Below are positions 46,990 to 58,744 of a stretch of DNA of 64,000 nucleotides, one piece after another; within the stretch, counting starts at the first letter, position 1; every line of letters begins with the position of its first letter. The position numbers were made by a program, and so were the translations under genes. Source of the stretch: Amborella trichopoda (lineage: Eukaryota > Streptophyta > Magnoliopsida > Amborellales > Amborellaceae). Location: assembly GCF_000471905.2 (NCBI RefSeq), contig NW_006499677.1, positions 226,094 through 290,093 on the forward strand, read 5' to 3'. Under the pieces are notes generated by a model. It saw only the letters and a list, made by a program, of their open reading frames with translations. It made no database searches and had not been told where the DNA came from.

Positions 46990-47700
46990 ACAATATCATC
47001 AAGGGCAGGTTCCTCTTTGAATTTCCTAATAAATTCTTGAGGTTATGGGGGAAATTTCATCCACAGGTCTTCTTCGTTTTTAGCATTTGCCTCCCTTATC
47101 ACAGAGACAGATCACCATTCTTGTACGGGTATCTAAAATGGTACCCCTGGCTTGATGATCATGACAGCTCCATGCTTAGCTAACACATCATCCTGCACAT
47201 TTGATCCTCGAGGAATATGGGTCAGAGTGGCCTTATATATCTTTCATAAGAAGTATCTTGTTGTGTTATAATATGGCTTAAGCTCATCCTTGTGGACCTC
47301 GTATATTCTTTTAGCTGTCGAACGATCAACTAAGAATCACCAAAGATATCGAGGGATTCTAGGTCTAGCTCTAGTGCCATGTCTAAACTGATGATCGACG
47401 CCTAGTATTCTACCTCATTATATGAGAATTTCTGGTTTAATGAGAAAGCATAAGGCAAGAGTCCTTTATCAGGTGTGACAGATATTATGCCCTCTCTGAT
47501 GCCTTTTCCTCGAGATGCACCTTCAAAGAACATTTGCCACGAGGCAATCTCATTTACACTCATAACTTCCTCATCAAGCAAGTCTTCATTCAAAGGGGAC
47601 CCTTCAGGCAAGGGATGAGCGACCAAGAATTTGGCCAATACTTTCCCTTTGATAGCCTTTTGTGGAACATTGGTGATGTCAAACTCCATAATAATTAAAG
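46990..47700 (-). pseudogene. Archaeal-type second RNase H (element B)
   Basis: VLAKFLVAHPLPEG (about 47600-47640) and then WQMFFEGASRGKGI, ISVTPDKGLLPYAFSLNQ, YNEVEY (47400-47530). The fold start usually reads F-D-G-A-S; here the Asp is Glu. A second RNase H of this type is a hallmark of the Tat lineage and separates it from other Ty3/gypsy groups. Downstream to 46990 the frame is broken, with 'HIPRGSNVQDDVLAKHGA' still readable. Confidence 0.7.
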
Positions 47701-48160
47701 TTCATTTAGGACTGGTCTCATCATGAGATATTTAATTGGAGAAGCTCATGAAATCAATTGCACTGGGTGGGCAAGTATATAATATCATAGCTTTTAGGTT
47801 GCGAACACTAGTTCCAAGCTCATCTTCTCGATGAGGGAGTAGTTATGGTCGGCCGACATCATAGTACGGATCAAATAGTACAATGCTACTTCCTTCCCTT
47901 CTTTGTTATGCTGAGCTCGAAGGGCGCCCAATGATCCCTTCAAAGCCGTCACATATAAAATGAGTGGTTTGTTAGGTACAAGAGCTGTGAGAACTGGTGG
48001 GTTCTGTAAATACTCCTTGATGTCTTGAAAGGAATTTTGGCATGACTCGTCCCACTCAAAGGTGATGTCTTTCTTCATGAGCCTAGAAAAGGGCTTACAT
48101 CAACCTGAAAGGTTAGAAATGAACCTTTGAATGTACGGCAAGCGACCTTGGAGAGATTCA
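47701..48160 (-). pseudogene. RNase H after reverse transcriptase (element B)
   Basis: FEWDESCQNSFQDIKEYLQN, ALVPNKPLILYVTALKGS, HNKEGKEVALYYLIRTM and HNYSLIEKMSLELVFA. This is the degenerate first RNase H of Tat elements. The acidic residue usual on the first strand is not evident. Confidence 0.7.
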
Positions 48161-49080
48161 ACTCCCTTAGGTTCCTTGATGGGGCATCTCCTGAATGACA
48201 TGTATTTTAGTTGAGACTATTTCAATTCCCCGGTGCCTTACAATGAAGCTTTGGAATTTCCCAGATTTCACATCGAAAGCGCACTTCAAGGGGTTTATCT
48301 TTAGTTGGTGTCTCCTCAACCTCTTAAACACGACTTCCAGATTTGTGAGGTGTTCAAACTGATTCTTAGATTTGTCGATAAGGTCAGTGACATAACATTC
48401 CACAACATCGTGGATTATGTCTTCAAATATAATCATTATGGAGCACTAATAGGTGGGCATTCTTCAACCCGAAGGCATCACCTTGTAACAATATATCTTA
48501 TTTGTGGTCCTGAAAGCTGTCAATTCTTTATCTTTATGGGCCATCCTGATTTGATTGTTGCTGGAATACCCATCCATAAATGTGAAGGTTTCACATTTTA
48601 TAGTCAAATCAATCATGATTTCAGTGAGAGGCAAAGGGAAGTCATCTTCGGGGCAAGCTGAGTTGAGGTTACGAAACTCAATGCATACGCTTATATTCTC
48701 ATTCGTCTTCTTGACTGGTACGATATTAGCAAGCCACTTTGGGTATAGGACTTCCCTAATGAATCCGGCTTTAATTAATTTGTTAACCTCGGCTTCAATC
48801 TGAGGTGTTATGTCTGGATGGAACTTCCTCTGAGACTGCTTCACAGGTTTGATGTGAGGATCGACGACAAACTTGTGAGTTGCTATGACAAGGTCCAATC
48901 TAGGCTTATCATGATAATTCCATGCAAGGATTACTCGGTTGAGATGAAGGAAATCAACGTATTGCTCTCTTTCTTCTGGTTCCAGAGACGAACTCAAAAA
49001 GGTGGGTCTATGATCTCCTTCTTCGCCTAACTCGACTTCTATCAATTCATTGACTTTGGACTGACCTCTGTCCTCCAATT
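48161..49080 (-). pseudogene. Reverse transcriptase (element B)
   Basis: Ordered RT blocks on the minus strand: PHIKPVKQSQRKFHPDITPQ, EVNKLIKAGFIREVLYPKWL, ANIVPVKKTNENISVCIEFR, NLNSACPEDDFPLP, ETFTFMDGYSSNNQIRMAHK (48464-49078), then EDIIHDVVECYVTDLIDKSK and FEHLTNLEVVFKRLRRHQLK (48167-48436). The family's YVDD catalytic box reads YVTD, so one catalytic Asp is lost. A frameshift separates the two parts near 48450. The role in an intact element is to copy genomic RNA into DNA in the particle. Confidence 0.85.
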
Positions 49081-49700
49081 GGTGTGGGGCAGGAGCTATC
49101 GTATCTTCTGAATCTGAATTCTAATCATCGTGTTGTTTAAAGATGTCACAGCACATTGAACAATCCATTTCCTTTTGTGCATGTTCTTTGAACTAGTCCT
49201 AAGAGTCAAGATATCCTGAAACCCTAAGAATTGAACTTCTTTCGAGGTACATTTACAATTTCCTAACAAGGTGATATTATCCCTTTTCTGTCATTTAGGC
49301 CTTGATTGGTAGATGAGTCGAAATCCATACCTTTCATTATCACGTGAGCTGGAGGGCTATAGAGGGACCATTGTGGTTTTGAAGCTCCATATTTCAAGAG
49401 GCGAGGTTCATACACCTCCTGCCATCCTTCTTTGAACTTCATCTTCAAGGAAGAATCGAGTATGTTTTCCTTGATATGGTACGGTGTCTACGGATCGACA
49501 CGTACTGGGATGATAGCGGTGAGCAGCTTGGCTCCTTCTTCGACATCTAGGCCTTCGAAGGCTTTGATCAATGCCTGCCTAATCCCATAATCTTTGTCAA
49601 AATCACTCTCACTCTCTGATTCCTCGATTGAGAGGGGGTCAGGATTCCCAAGATTATAAAATTTAGCATCTACATCATGGGATTCTACCTTGGTGAAGGG
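49081..49700 (-). other. Linker between protease and RT (element B)
   Basis: Short readable pieces such as MKFKEGWQEVYEPRLLKYGA (49263-49448). Such linkers are present in Tat Pol but have no assigned function. Many stops. Confidence 0.5.
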
Positions 49701-50220
49701 ATTGCAATCGACATAGACTGTATGCTACTTCCCTTCATTGAAATATTTTAAGCATTATTTCAGAGTCGAGGGAATGAAACCATTGTCATGTAACCATGGT
49801 CATCTTAACAGTATGTTATAGAACTCCTCGATTTCAATGACTTGAAATGTCACATAGGCCTCGTAGTTCGCCAGTTTCGAGCTTCAGTGTAGTGCTACCG
49901 ACAGCCTGTTGGGTAGCCTGATTGAAACCTTGTAGCACCATATGCCCTTTCTGCAAGTTCTAAACATCCATCCCTACAGACTTCAACGTCCTTAAGGGAA
50001 GTAGATTTATAGTTGATCAATCGTTGATCATTATCCGATTGATGTGTATGTCATGTATGGTATCCTCTATCGTCAAAGGGCTATTATGTGGCTTTCTCCC
50101 TAATTGTAGATCTATGTTATAAAAGGTGACCAGCATAGAGCCAGGAAGAACTGCTGGGTCAAGCTCAACCTGGTCCACTTTGGCTCGGAATTCTTTGGAA
50201 GATGAAAGGGCTTGTATCAA
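49700..50220 (-). pseudogene. Retropepsin-like protease (element B)
   Basis: MIQALSSSKEFRAKVDQVEL, MLVTFYNIDLQLGRKPHN, then IHINRIMIND-stop-STINLLPL. The stop (TGA) sits where the family has Gly after the catalytic Asp, so the active site is interrupted by a one-base change. Downstream, pieces of the second half can be followed in another frame (MVLQGFNQATQQAVGS). It is related to but distinct from the element A and 1 proteases. Confidence 0.75.
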
Positions 50221-50299
50221 AGCAACCTAAAGTTCTTTCGAAAGTAACAAGGAGTCATAGAAGCTTATGGCAATAGGGATTATTCTTAAATGAGAGGCC

Positions 50300-51841
50300 A
50301 CATTTTAATCGTTAGTCTTTTCATCTACTGTCTGTTTCGAATATCCAGCAACACTGGATGCTTCGGCCCTCACCTCCATCATTGGCGTTGCCTTCTTAGG
50401 GGGAATGACTTTAGGTGGATTGATCTTTGCGGTCTTCTCGCCAGATCTCCACTCCAACTGCATGGTTTGGGGGTTAGACTCAACCTCGACTACCCAAGTC
50501 ACATTGGTAGTCATTCCCTGAGGGCCTTCATCCATTGATTTTTGCTCATGAATATCGTTCATCATCAAGGATCTGGGCATAAAGTCTTTCAAAGTGGGAT
50601 AAGTCCGTGCTATTTAATGAGGGCCTTTGTTTCCTCCTTTCTTTGTCTTCCTACCCCGGCTCATACCATTTCAAAGTGGGGGAGGAGCCTATGCAGCTAT
50701 GTTTTCTTGAGATAATGCCACCTCTTGCTCCTTCAAACCGGCTCTCTTCAGGGCTTCAGCTTGCATGCGATTCTTCTTGTTGTAGCTTGTGTAAGTAGTC
50801 CACCCATTCTCTGATACTTCCTCTGTATCAGCTGAAGGGTTGAGAGTTCCAGAGTATTTCGAGTATAGCTCGAACAACTCCGGATGGGAACACCCTTTGA
50901 CGTTTTTCAACACAGGGACCTTGGGGGTTTGATGTTCAGGAGGGATAAGATCAATGACTATGGTCCCTTCATTTATGTATCCTTGTATCAAATCATTTAC
51001 TAGACAACAATCTTCCAGCTTGTGGGTATAGGAACAATGGTATTGGCAGTAGGGGGATCCTTTCAGAGGCATTCTTTATTATGTCTTCCACCTCTTTGGA
51101 GAAAGAATAGTCCTGTAATGAGGAGATTCTCATATATTATATGGCTGGTACAATGGTTTTTTCAAAGTCCTAGAGCCCCTGATATAGGAGGTTCTTAGCT
51201 AACGGTTGGGGTCCGAGTTCACCCATTATAAAAGACACCATGTTGGCCGTAACTGTCTCAACCTCTGGTGTTTCTTGCTCAGTACACTTAAGCTATCCAT
51301 CCTCGCTGAGGCCTTCGATGTTATCCTTCAAGGGATTGCAATATTTTATCACATGTGCTCCCATCCAATGGTATGGGCACTAGTAAGTGCGATCTGTTTG
51401 ACCAACCTGCTCGGGATATCTTGCCACAGGAAGAGTAAAGGTCTCAGTCACTAAGATCTTTTTGAAGATCTCGATAACCTGATCTTTATCGAAGGAATAC
51501 TCCCTATCGATGAATCCGCGATATCCACTTCTTCCTCCTCTTCCTTGTTCACATTCGGACGGTTGTGGAGAGTCATAACTTTTGGGTGGTAGATAATTCT
51601 TTCCTTTTCCTATTTGGGTGACCACCGAAGTAAGTTGTACGTCATTTTTGATGTACCTCCATGAGCCCATGCGAATAAGGAGAGAGTCGGCGATAGTCTT
51701 GTCTCGTGGGCTAACGTAACACGCGTAGGCTATGATTTTGCCAAAAAATAAAGCCTCCAGTCTAGTGACCTGGGTGCGGTGCCACAACAACAAAGAAGGA
51801 CCCTCCACTGTAGCCCTATGATAGAGGCTACAACAGGGCAC
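50300..51841 (-). pseudogene. Gag C-terminal part (element B)
   Basis: 51841-51380 ends EYSFDKDQVIEIFKKILVTE and ARYPEQVGQTD. The next frame pieces to 51080 give 'CPYHWMGAHVIKYCNPL'-type residues, and 51072-50689 gives a clear Gag block (GSPYCQYHCSYTHKLEDCCL, NDLIQGYINEGTIVIDLI). 50592-50305 is linker. The part upstream of about 51640 is not recognisable as Gag in any frame. Confidence 0.65.
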
Positions 51842-53626
51842 CAGACCATCGCCATTGTGCTCAGAACATCGAAAAACCCTTTAGAACCAAATTTGGGCTC
51901 AATCGAACCCCTCTAGAAGGGTCTATGCTCATGCGATTTATCGTAGCGCGATGCGGCTTCACTAAGCCAGTCCTGGAAATGGGGACTACGAGGATGCTTT
52001 TTCGGTAGCAACTTCTTCAACCCATGGCGCTTTCGTCTAAAATCAGATAGAGCTCAAAATGTTGACATGTTCTAGATCACTCCAACCTTGTCATTTTGAC
52101 CTAAGGTACTCATTGTGGCATGACCAGGAACCTTTATTGCTCTAAAGAGGAAAGCAGCCGAAGAAACGAGGACCAAAAAAAGGTTCAACAGGCTCCGGAT
52201 TCGATGAAGCATAGCTCAAAATCCCATCCATGGATTGACGTGAGGAAGAGTTCAAAAGAACCACCTCTCACAGTGCTACATTCTGGTATGACTCTTGCAT
52301 TCAATCCCATGTTCAATGGATTGAAGTCTTCAAGTCGCCAACGAAGCAAATCCAGTCGGTCGTCGGAATCCCTATCTCCGGTAACCTTCCAAAATATCCT
52401 AAGACACAAATCTATACCAAATTGGTCCCAACTTGGTGAAAAACGACTGTAACGATCTCCACTCCTTGAAAGGAAAGCCAGGAGCTAAAACGACACAGCT
52501 CAACAAACAAAGTTCACAAAATTGGTCGAACTTTCACCCCGAGGAAGAAGGCCACCACAACACGATTGAAGGGCATCAAAATGCTCACAATCGAAATAAG
52601 AACGAAGATATGTTGTTGAAAAAGCCGAACAGTTGCCACAATTTGCAGGACCAGCTTCCAAGGTCTTTTCATGGTGGAGCTGCCTGCATGCAAGGATGGT
52701 CTCGTCATTCGAACAAAAGATCACAGGGAAATTTTTGTCATTTACGCCTAATTTTGGATTTGTTTTCGATTTCTTTAATTGTAATTAAGATTAGCTTTCG
52801 ATCGTTCACCCCTGTTTTGTGAATCCTCTATATAAGCAAGCTTAGCTCATTTGTAAAGGGGTCTAGAAAATCAATCCAAAAGGTCCCCTTTTTAGAAGCT
52901 CCAGTACCCCAAAGGCAGAGAAGAATCGAGGCTAGTTTATTCTTGTCTTGTCTTATTTTGAGAGGCCCTAGTCCATTCAGGAGAGGAAAAGAGAGAAAAA
53001 ATTGAGAAAGAGGGTACCCCCAGAGTGCACGGTCCAGCGGACATCCCGGTCACGCAGGTCATCCCATTTCTCCCAAGCCAAGTCATTCTTTCTCTCTCTG
53101 TCTCTCCTTCTTCAATTTCGTGCACGTGACCCCATCCGCATGGAAGCCCATGCCCGTCTGTGAGCTCACAGGAGTGTACTAACCTGCAGGCCTTTGCCCT
53201 TGACTTCTACCCACACCCCCTTTAGCGGCTAGCAAATCCTTCCAAAAGGGCATCCAGGGAGGAGGGACTTTAGGATCCTATCCCGATAACACAGAGAGAG
53301 TGAAAGGAGAAAGAGATTGAGAACCTAAGGAGGGCTCCCGTCCAAACCGTGCTAATGAGTAGATGGAGGGCTTCTTAATTGCTCTAAGAGGGCCATCCGC
53401 CCGGGCGCATCCCCGAACCCCCAAGCGACGTAAGAGCGATTCGCTCTTCAGTGGCAAAAATCTCTCTCGCCATTGGCTTCCTATCAGCAAGTAAGAAGGC
53501 TCGTGCATTCACCGCTCGCCGGACCACCGCGGTTGTCTGAGAGAGGGTTTCCTCACCCCCGCATGGAGGGAAACCAAGACCCCACCGACATCAAAGCAGT
53601 AACGGAAATTTTGGATTGAGATGCTT
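51842..53626 (+). mobile_element. LTR-like block inside gag of element B
   Basis: Non-coding 1.8 kb in plus sense. The stretch 52730-52840 (taattttggatttgtttt, aattgtaattaagattag, gttcacccctgttttgtg, then TATATAAG) runs parallel to the U3 end of the Tat LTR at 23985-24090. The part at 53380-53470 (agagggccatccgcccgggcgc, gcgattcgctctt) parallels the U5 end at 9825-9960. It is related to but diverged from the element A LTR. Exact edges are uncertain and no target duplication was found. Confidence 0.55.
52829..52836 (+). promoter_or_regulatory. LTR TATA box
   Basis: TATATAAG 17 bp downstream of 'cacccctgttttgtg', in the same context as the TATA boxes of other Tat LTRs here (24081, reversed 26845). 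Confidence 0.6.
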
Positions 53627-54617
53627 TGGCTTTACCTCTATCTGAATCCCTCCAAATGGTTACTGACTGCAGGCCTAGACCAAAACCCTCCATTAGACTC
53701 CCTAGGTTAACTGCATTAGTTTCCAAGTCATTGAAGTTCTGGGATTTGGAAGCATGCAGGTGTATTGTGATATCAGATCTCATGGTTTTTATACACATGA
53801 GCACCTCTTGGTCCTCAGGGAATGGGGTCGCCTACCCTATGCTACTATTTTACCATTGAGTGATATAATCTTGCACAGGCTCATGGTCCCTTTGCTTCTC
53901 ATTGAGGAGTTCAGTCCAATGGACCACCCTTTATGTATTGTGAAACTTTGCTAAGAATGCTTCTTGCATTTTCTTCCATGTAGATATGGTCTCATGAGGT
54001 AGTCGTGAATACCATAAAAAAGCTAGTCCTGCTAGTGGCTGTACGAATTGTCACATCAAGAGGTTCCCATTACTGACTGTGTCCGCGCACATTGACATGA
54101 AGTAGGCCAAATGTTTCTGAGAGCCTTGACCATCAAACTTTGGAAATTTGGGGTGTTGGTATCCTGCGGGATATGGCACTACATCAACATACACTTACCC
54201 CATAAATATGAAGTGATTACAGCTTCTCCATAACCAAATTTTGCACTGTCTTCTGCTTTAAGACAATGTTAGTTGACGATTATAACGGCATTAGTGCAGG
54301 AGTTGATTGGTTCTCCATGGCTGGTTTCGAGGACTGTTGTAATGAAGGGCCGTTGGGATTAGGAGCCTCATTAATGGCTCTCAATGCCTCGAGCTCAACT
54401 GTTTGTGCTTGGAACTCTATTTCTTTCTGGGTTAGCATCAACCAGAGGCGATCTAATTCTTCAATTTCAGACGAGTCCTTCCCTACTCCCATCATCAGCA
54501 TACTCAGAACGGGGTCTTGTTCAAATGGCCCAGTGGACTAAGTATCCGAGATTGGTGCAATGAATTTGGGAATTTTGAAAGGGAAAGCATGAGGGGATCC
54601 TTCCGTGCCTTAGAGAC
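53627..54617 (-). pseudogene. Gag N-terminal part (element B)
   Basis: 54501-54280 gives RLWLMLTQKEIEFQAQTVEL, a helical N-terminus. After frame breaks the capsid region is readable at 54150-53900: PKFPKFDGQGSQKHLAYFM, SMCADTVSNGNLL, then AGLAFLWYSRLPHETI and STWKKMQEAFLAKF. This is the common plant retrotransposon Gag domain. It is cut by the LTR-like block at about 53626. Confidence 0.7.
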
Positions 54618-55266
54618 TGTAACGACCCCAAGGCTTTTCTAAGTCAGAGAAAAGGAAAAGACATACACGATAGGGAGAGTGAGGCAACGACGTTTGGAGA
54701 AGGGAGGGAGAGGTAACATCGGGTGTGAAAAGAGACTAACGTCGGCAGTGAAGAGAGAAAGGCAGTGCCAGCTGGGAAGAGAGAGAGGCAGCACCAACTG
54801 TGAAGAGAGAGGCAGTGCCGACTTGAAGAGCGAGAGGCAGCGTCGGCTACTAAGAGAAAGAGGCAACGATGACTGTGAAGAGATAGATGTAGTGCTGACA
54901 GTGAAGAGAGAGAGGTAGCACCGGCTGTGAAGAGAGAGAGGCAACATCATCTGTGAAGAGAGAGTGGCAATGTCGCTGTGAAGAGAGAGAGGTAGTGCCG
55001 ACTGGAAAGAGAGAGGTAGCACCGACTGAGAAGAGAGAGAGAAGAGCATGGTCGTTTGTGGCACTTCTGTGCATGGTCAGTGGCCACCACTTATCAGGTT
55101 GCATGGGAGTTGTTTGCCATCTTTCAACTCTGAGCTGCCACCTCCCACTAGGGGGAATACTTAAGACCTCCTCCTCCTCATGCCATTTCACTCCCACACT
55201 CTCTCTCTCTAAGAACCGACTCTTGAGCCTTACCCACTGTTACCTCAATACTACTCACTAAGGAAG
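54618..55266 (-). repeat. GA-rich repeats at outer side of Tekay LTR
   Basis: About eleven units of 30-38 bp of the type 'gaagagagagaggcagcaccgactgt' (54700-55060). The left edge TGTAACGACCCC at 54618 mirrors the LTR start TGTAACGATCC at 58720, which would make it part of the LTR. The other Tekay copy (ending 7853) suggests instead that the LTR ends at 55267. I cannot decide. Confidence 0.6.
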
Positions 55267-56219
55267 TGTCCTGACCCTGCCCCCTGATCCCTACCTTTCC
55301 CAACCGGAGGGTGACAGGATACGAGACTGTGATCGCGTACGTCACTCAAGTGGGAGTGGCATCAACACGTGTTATAATTGCAGAATCAAAGCAAACCAGG
55401 AACTAAAAATAAATACATAATCACATGGCCATAGACAGAGCAACACAAAAACCATTTATACAGATCCCGCCTTCAAAAATTATTTGATAAAGGTTCAAGG
55501 CGCTATTGGCCCAATAACAAAATACAATTCATCAAAATAACCTTGTGGCAAAGTCACCAGACACCCACAATCACAAACTTCCTGAATCGAACTCGAGCTT
55601 CCAAAAGTTTGCTACCATGTCCAGCTATCCACGTACAAGCTATCGGTTGTCACTCTACATGGAAGGGAAAAGAGAGGCACGAGATAAAAGCCCAATAAGT
55701 AAATCAGTACCATGCAATCCTATCTACAAGCTTATAAATAATGACAGGGCCTACAATTCATCAAACATCGTATCGACAATCAAAAAGTAAAGTTATTCCC
55801 CATAATATCTATAACAACGGCATAAAATGAGTATTGTTCAACAGACAGAAACAAAATCAGAATAAAAAATAGAATCTTTACTCCCAAAGTAGAAGTCACA
55901 TCAATCGGGCTAAGCCAATTATGTAACTTGAAACTTCTACCCTCATTCGGGAGGGAGGACAATGACAAATGGAGGTCCCATTTCATAGTGTCCTCACTCA
56001 CAAACTTGATCCCCAACGCGCTTTGGGGTTTTGATAAGCTGAGGCCTTGCAAGACATGGCCCTCTCCTTGTGCCTTTAAGAGAGAGGGCATTACACTATC
56101 ATTGGACGACTGAATGCGTAGTGCCCATAACAATTTGGAGGGCATGACCCACCCTGTTATTTATAGTTATTACCCGATTCCACTCCTATCATTGGAGTCG
56201 GGGCAGAATCAGAACTTGC

Positions 56220-56760
56220 CGACAAAACAGAATAACTACTATCAATGGAGGACCCTTTGTGTAGTGGCAAAAATATCAGATATAACAGAGTTCATTTAAC
56301 AGAAACAGAATATCCACTACCAATGGAGGACCCATTGCGTAATGGTCAGCAATCATATATAACAGAGTTCATATAATAGAAACAAAATATCAACTACCAA
56401 TGGAGGACCCATTGCATTGTGGCAAAAAATCAGATACAACAGATTTCATATAACAGAAATAGAATATCCACTACCAATGGAGAACCCATTGCATAGTGGT
56501 CAGAAATCAGATATAACAGAGTTCATATAATAAAAACAGAATATCCACTTCCAATGGAGGACCCATTGTGTAGTGGTCAGAAATCAAATATAACAGAGTT
56601 CATATAACAGAAACAAAATGTCCACTATCAATGGAGGACGCATTGTGTAGTGGCCAGAAATCAAATATAACAGAGTTCGTATAACATAAATAGAACATCC
56701 ACTACCAATGGAAGACCCATTGCGTAGGGGCCAGAAATCAGATATAACAGAGTTCCATGT
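56220..56760 (-). repeat. 77-bp tandem repeat in Tekay LTR
   Basis: Seven units phased by 'ccactaccaatggaggaccc' at 56314, 56391, 56468, 56545, 56622 and 56699, with a first diverged unit near 56235. Each contains 'aacagagttcatataacag'. It is related to the 81-bp repeat at 6621-6895 in reverse. Confidence 0.9.
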
Positions 56761-58199
56761 ATATGCATGCATATCATTCATTCATTCATACTTTAAATCA
56801 CCTTGCAAAAGGAATTAAGTTGTGTTCAGAAAGAGGCATCGATGCATGACATATGCATAATTCATGTGCAACTTAAAATTCATTATCGCTAACTGAACAA
56901 TACTTGATCAATTGAGGGTTCAGTATATCGTTCTTAACCTTGCTGAATTCAGCCAATAGTGACGTACATTCACAATTAAAAACATAACTTGCAATCTATT
57001 CAGATTTTCAAAACAATTTAGACATGCAAATTTTAGTAGGATTTCAAAGCTTCCAAAGTCTATGGTTTCGAAGTAATTGGACTCCATTTGGATGGACAAA
57101 GTTCATGGCAACATAGACCAAAATTTTGAGTTCCTAGAAGGTCTGTCAAAAGTCATATACTGGAACATTCATGAGTATGGCCCGTCATTTACACAGAATT
57201 TGGGCAAGGTTAAAACGTGAAAATCATAGAAGACCAATGAATCTATCAAATGGCTGTATTTTTGTATTATTTGGACATCAATAGGTCAGGAAAAGCCTTA
57301 ATGTAACATAAACAATACTTCTGGAATTTCTCACAGTCTGTCAACCATGGCATATGAGCACAACATGAAAGGTACCACCCTCCAAACTAGCAAAATTCAT
57401 AACTAAACAAACACCAAACTCAAAGTAGACTCAAAGATCTTTCATTTGGTGGTGATTTAAGGCCAAAAGGGTATCATTTTCTTAGTCAAAATCTCATTAA
57501 TAGAACATGTAAAATCCTTGGAAAATCACAGTCCAGCCATGATGTCCCTTCCAAAATCATCTCTTAACTCTTAGTCTATGCAAAGTAACAACATGAAACC
57601 AATTCTAGCTTGAATTACACTCACAAGAGTATCATCCCATAGAATTTTAGGGCCATCAAAAAGGATTTCAGTGCTCATTTTTATCATGCAAAAGAATTCA
57701 AGCTTTCTGGAAAATGCAGTCACCATTTTTGCACATACTTATGCTCAAACGAGGCCCAAACCATACTTTATTCATGTTCCATGCTTATGGGTCTGCAAGG
57801 TTGTGATCTACTTACCTCTTTGAGTCTTCAAGGATGATCCCAAACTCCTTCCACAGTACCCTCCACCAATATTTCTCGAACTCTCCAACAATGGCACAAA
57901 GGGCTAAGCTTGAGCCTCAAAATGTGAGGTGTAGAGCGAGAAAGAGTGATTTTGTACTCCAAAGGTGGGAAGGTGGCTTTCTATGCTCTCAAGTGGCCTT
58001 TGCATGAAAGAAAGGTTGACATTTGCTGCACAAAGTAGCATGCAGCCAACAGGTGGCCGACTTGCTTCATGCACGGCCTTCTCTTCTTCCACATCGCCGC
58101 GCACGTGCTTTCCCTTTCTCTTAATCTTTGCAACTATCACCGCATGCACTCCTTCCCCTATCACCGCGTGCTCCCTTCCTTCTCTCCATCCTTTCTTCT

Positions 58200-58680
58200 A
58201 TCGCTGCGTGCACACTCATGTGACACTCTCTCTCCTTCTTCTTCTTTTCTTCTATCATCACACACACTCGCGTGACACTCTCTCTCCTTCTTCTTCCCTT
58301 CTATCACCGCATGCACATTTGCGTGGCTCTCTCTCCTTCTTCTTCTTCTCTTCTATCACCGTGCACACACTCACACAACACTCTCTCTCCTTCTTCTTCC
58401 CTTCTATCGTCATGCGCACACACACGCGATGCTCTCTCTCCTTCTTCTTCTTCTCTTCTATTGTTGCGCACACACTCATGTAGCACTCTCTCTCCTTCTT
58501 CTTCTCTTCTATCGCCGTGTGCACACTCGCATCATGCTCTCTCTCCTTCTTCTTCTTCTCTTCTCTCACCACGTGCACACTCGCACCACACTCTCTCTCC
58601 TTCTTCTTCCCTTCTATCGTCATGCGCACGCTTGCACGACACTCTCTCTCCTTCTTCTTCTTCTCTTCTATCGTCGCGGG
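58200..58680 (-). repeat. CT-rich array with CG-rich cores, nine units
   Basis: Units of 51-55 bp: 'cactctctctccttcttcttc', then 'ttctatcgccgtgcgcacactcgcg'. Nine copies of the ctctctctccttcttc part. It produces long ORFs on both strands (for example 58272-58775 plus, 58629-58258 minus) that are repeat artefacts. Confidence 0.9.
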
Positions 58681-58723
58681 GCAGCGACCTCATCTTGCTC
58701 ATGAAATTTGGATCGTTACATCA

Positions 58724-58742
58724 TTCCCCCCTTAAAAAAAGA
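58724..58742 (-). other. Polypurine tract, Tekay element
   Basis: Minus strand tctttttttaaggggggaa immediately before the LTR start. It is the expected plus-strand priming site and confirms the LTR boundary. Confidence 0.8.
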
Positions 58743-58744
58743 TT

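Larger units (their letters stand above)
44302..54617 (-). mobile_element. Tat element B with pol, minus strand, both LTRs missing
   Basis: Order on the minus strand: gag (54541-53627 and 51841-50300, split by an LTR-like block), protease (50220-49700), reverse transcriptase, RNase H, archaeal-type RNase H, integrase (to 45811), then an antisense ORF fragment (44302-45130, plus). Its left end is cut by the LTR of element A and its right end by the Tekay element. This is the only copy here with a near-full pol, so it represents the autonomous type. Confidence 0.75.
55267..58720 (-). mobile_element. 3' LTR of Tekay element
   Basis: Minus-strand start TGTAACGATCCAAATTTC at 58720 (or TGATGTAACG at 58723), directly downstream of the polypurine tract. 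It contains a nine-unit CT-rich array (58200-58680), AT-rich sequence with chromovirus-type phrases (56800-57900), and the 77-bp repeat. Length is about 3.45 kb, or 4.1 kb if 54618 is the end. ORFs inside are unsupported. Confidence 0.75.
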
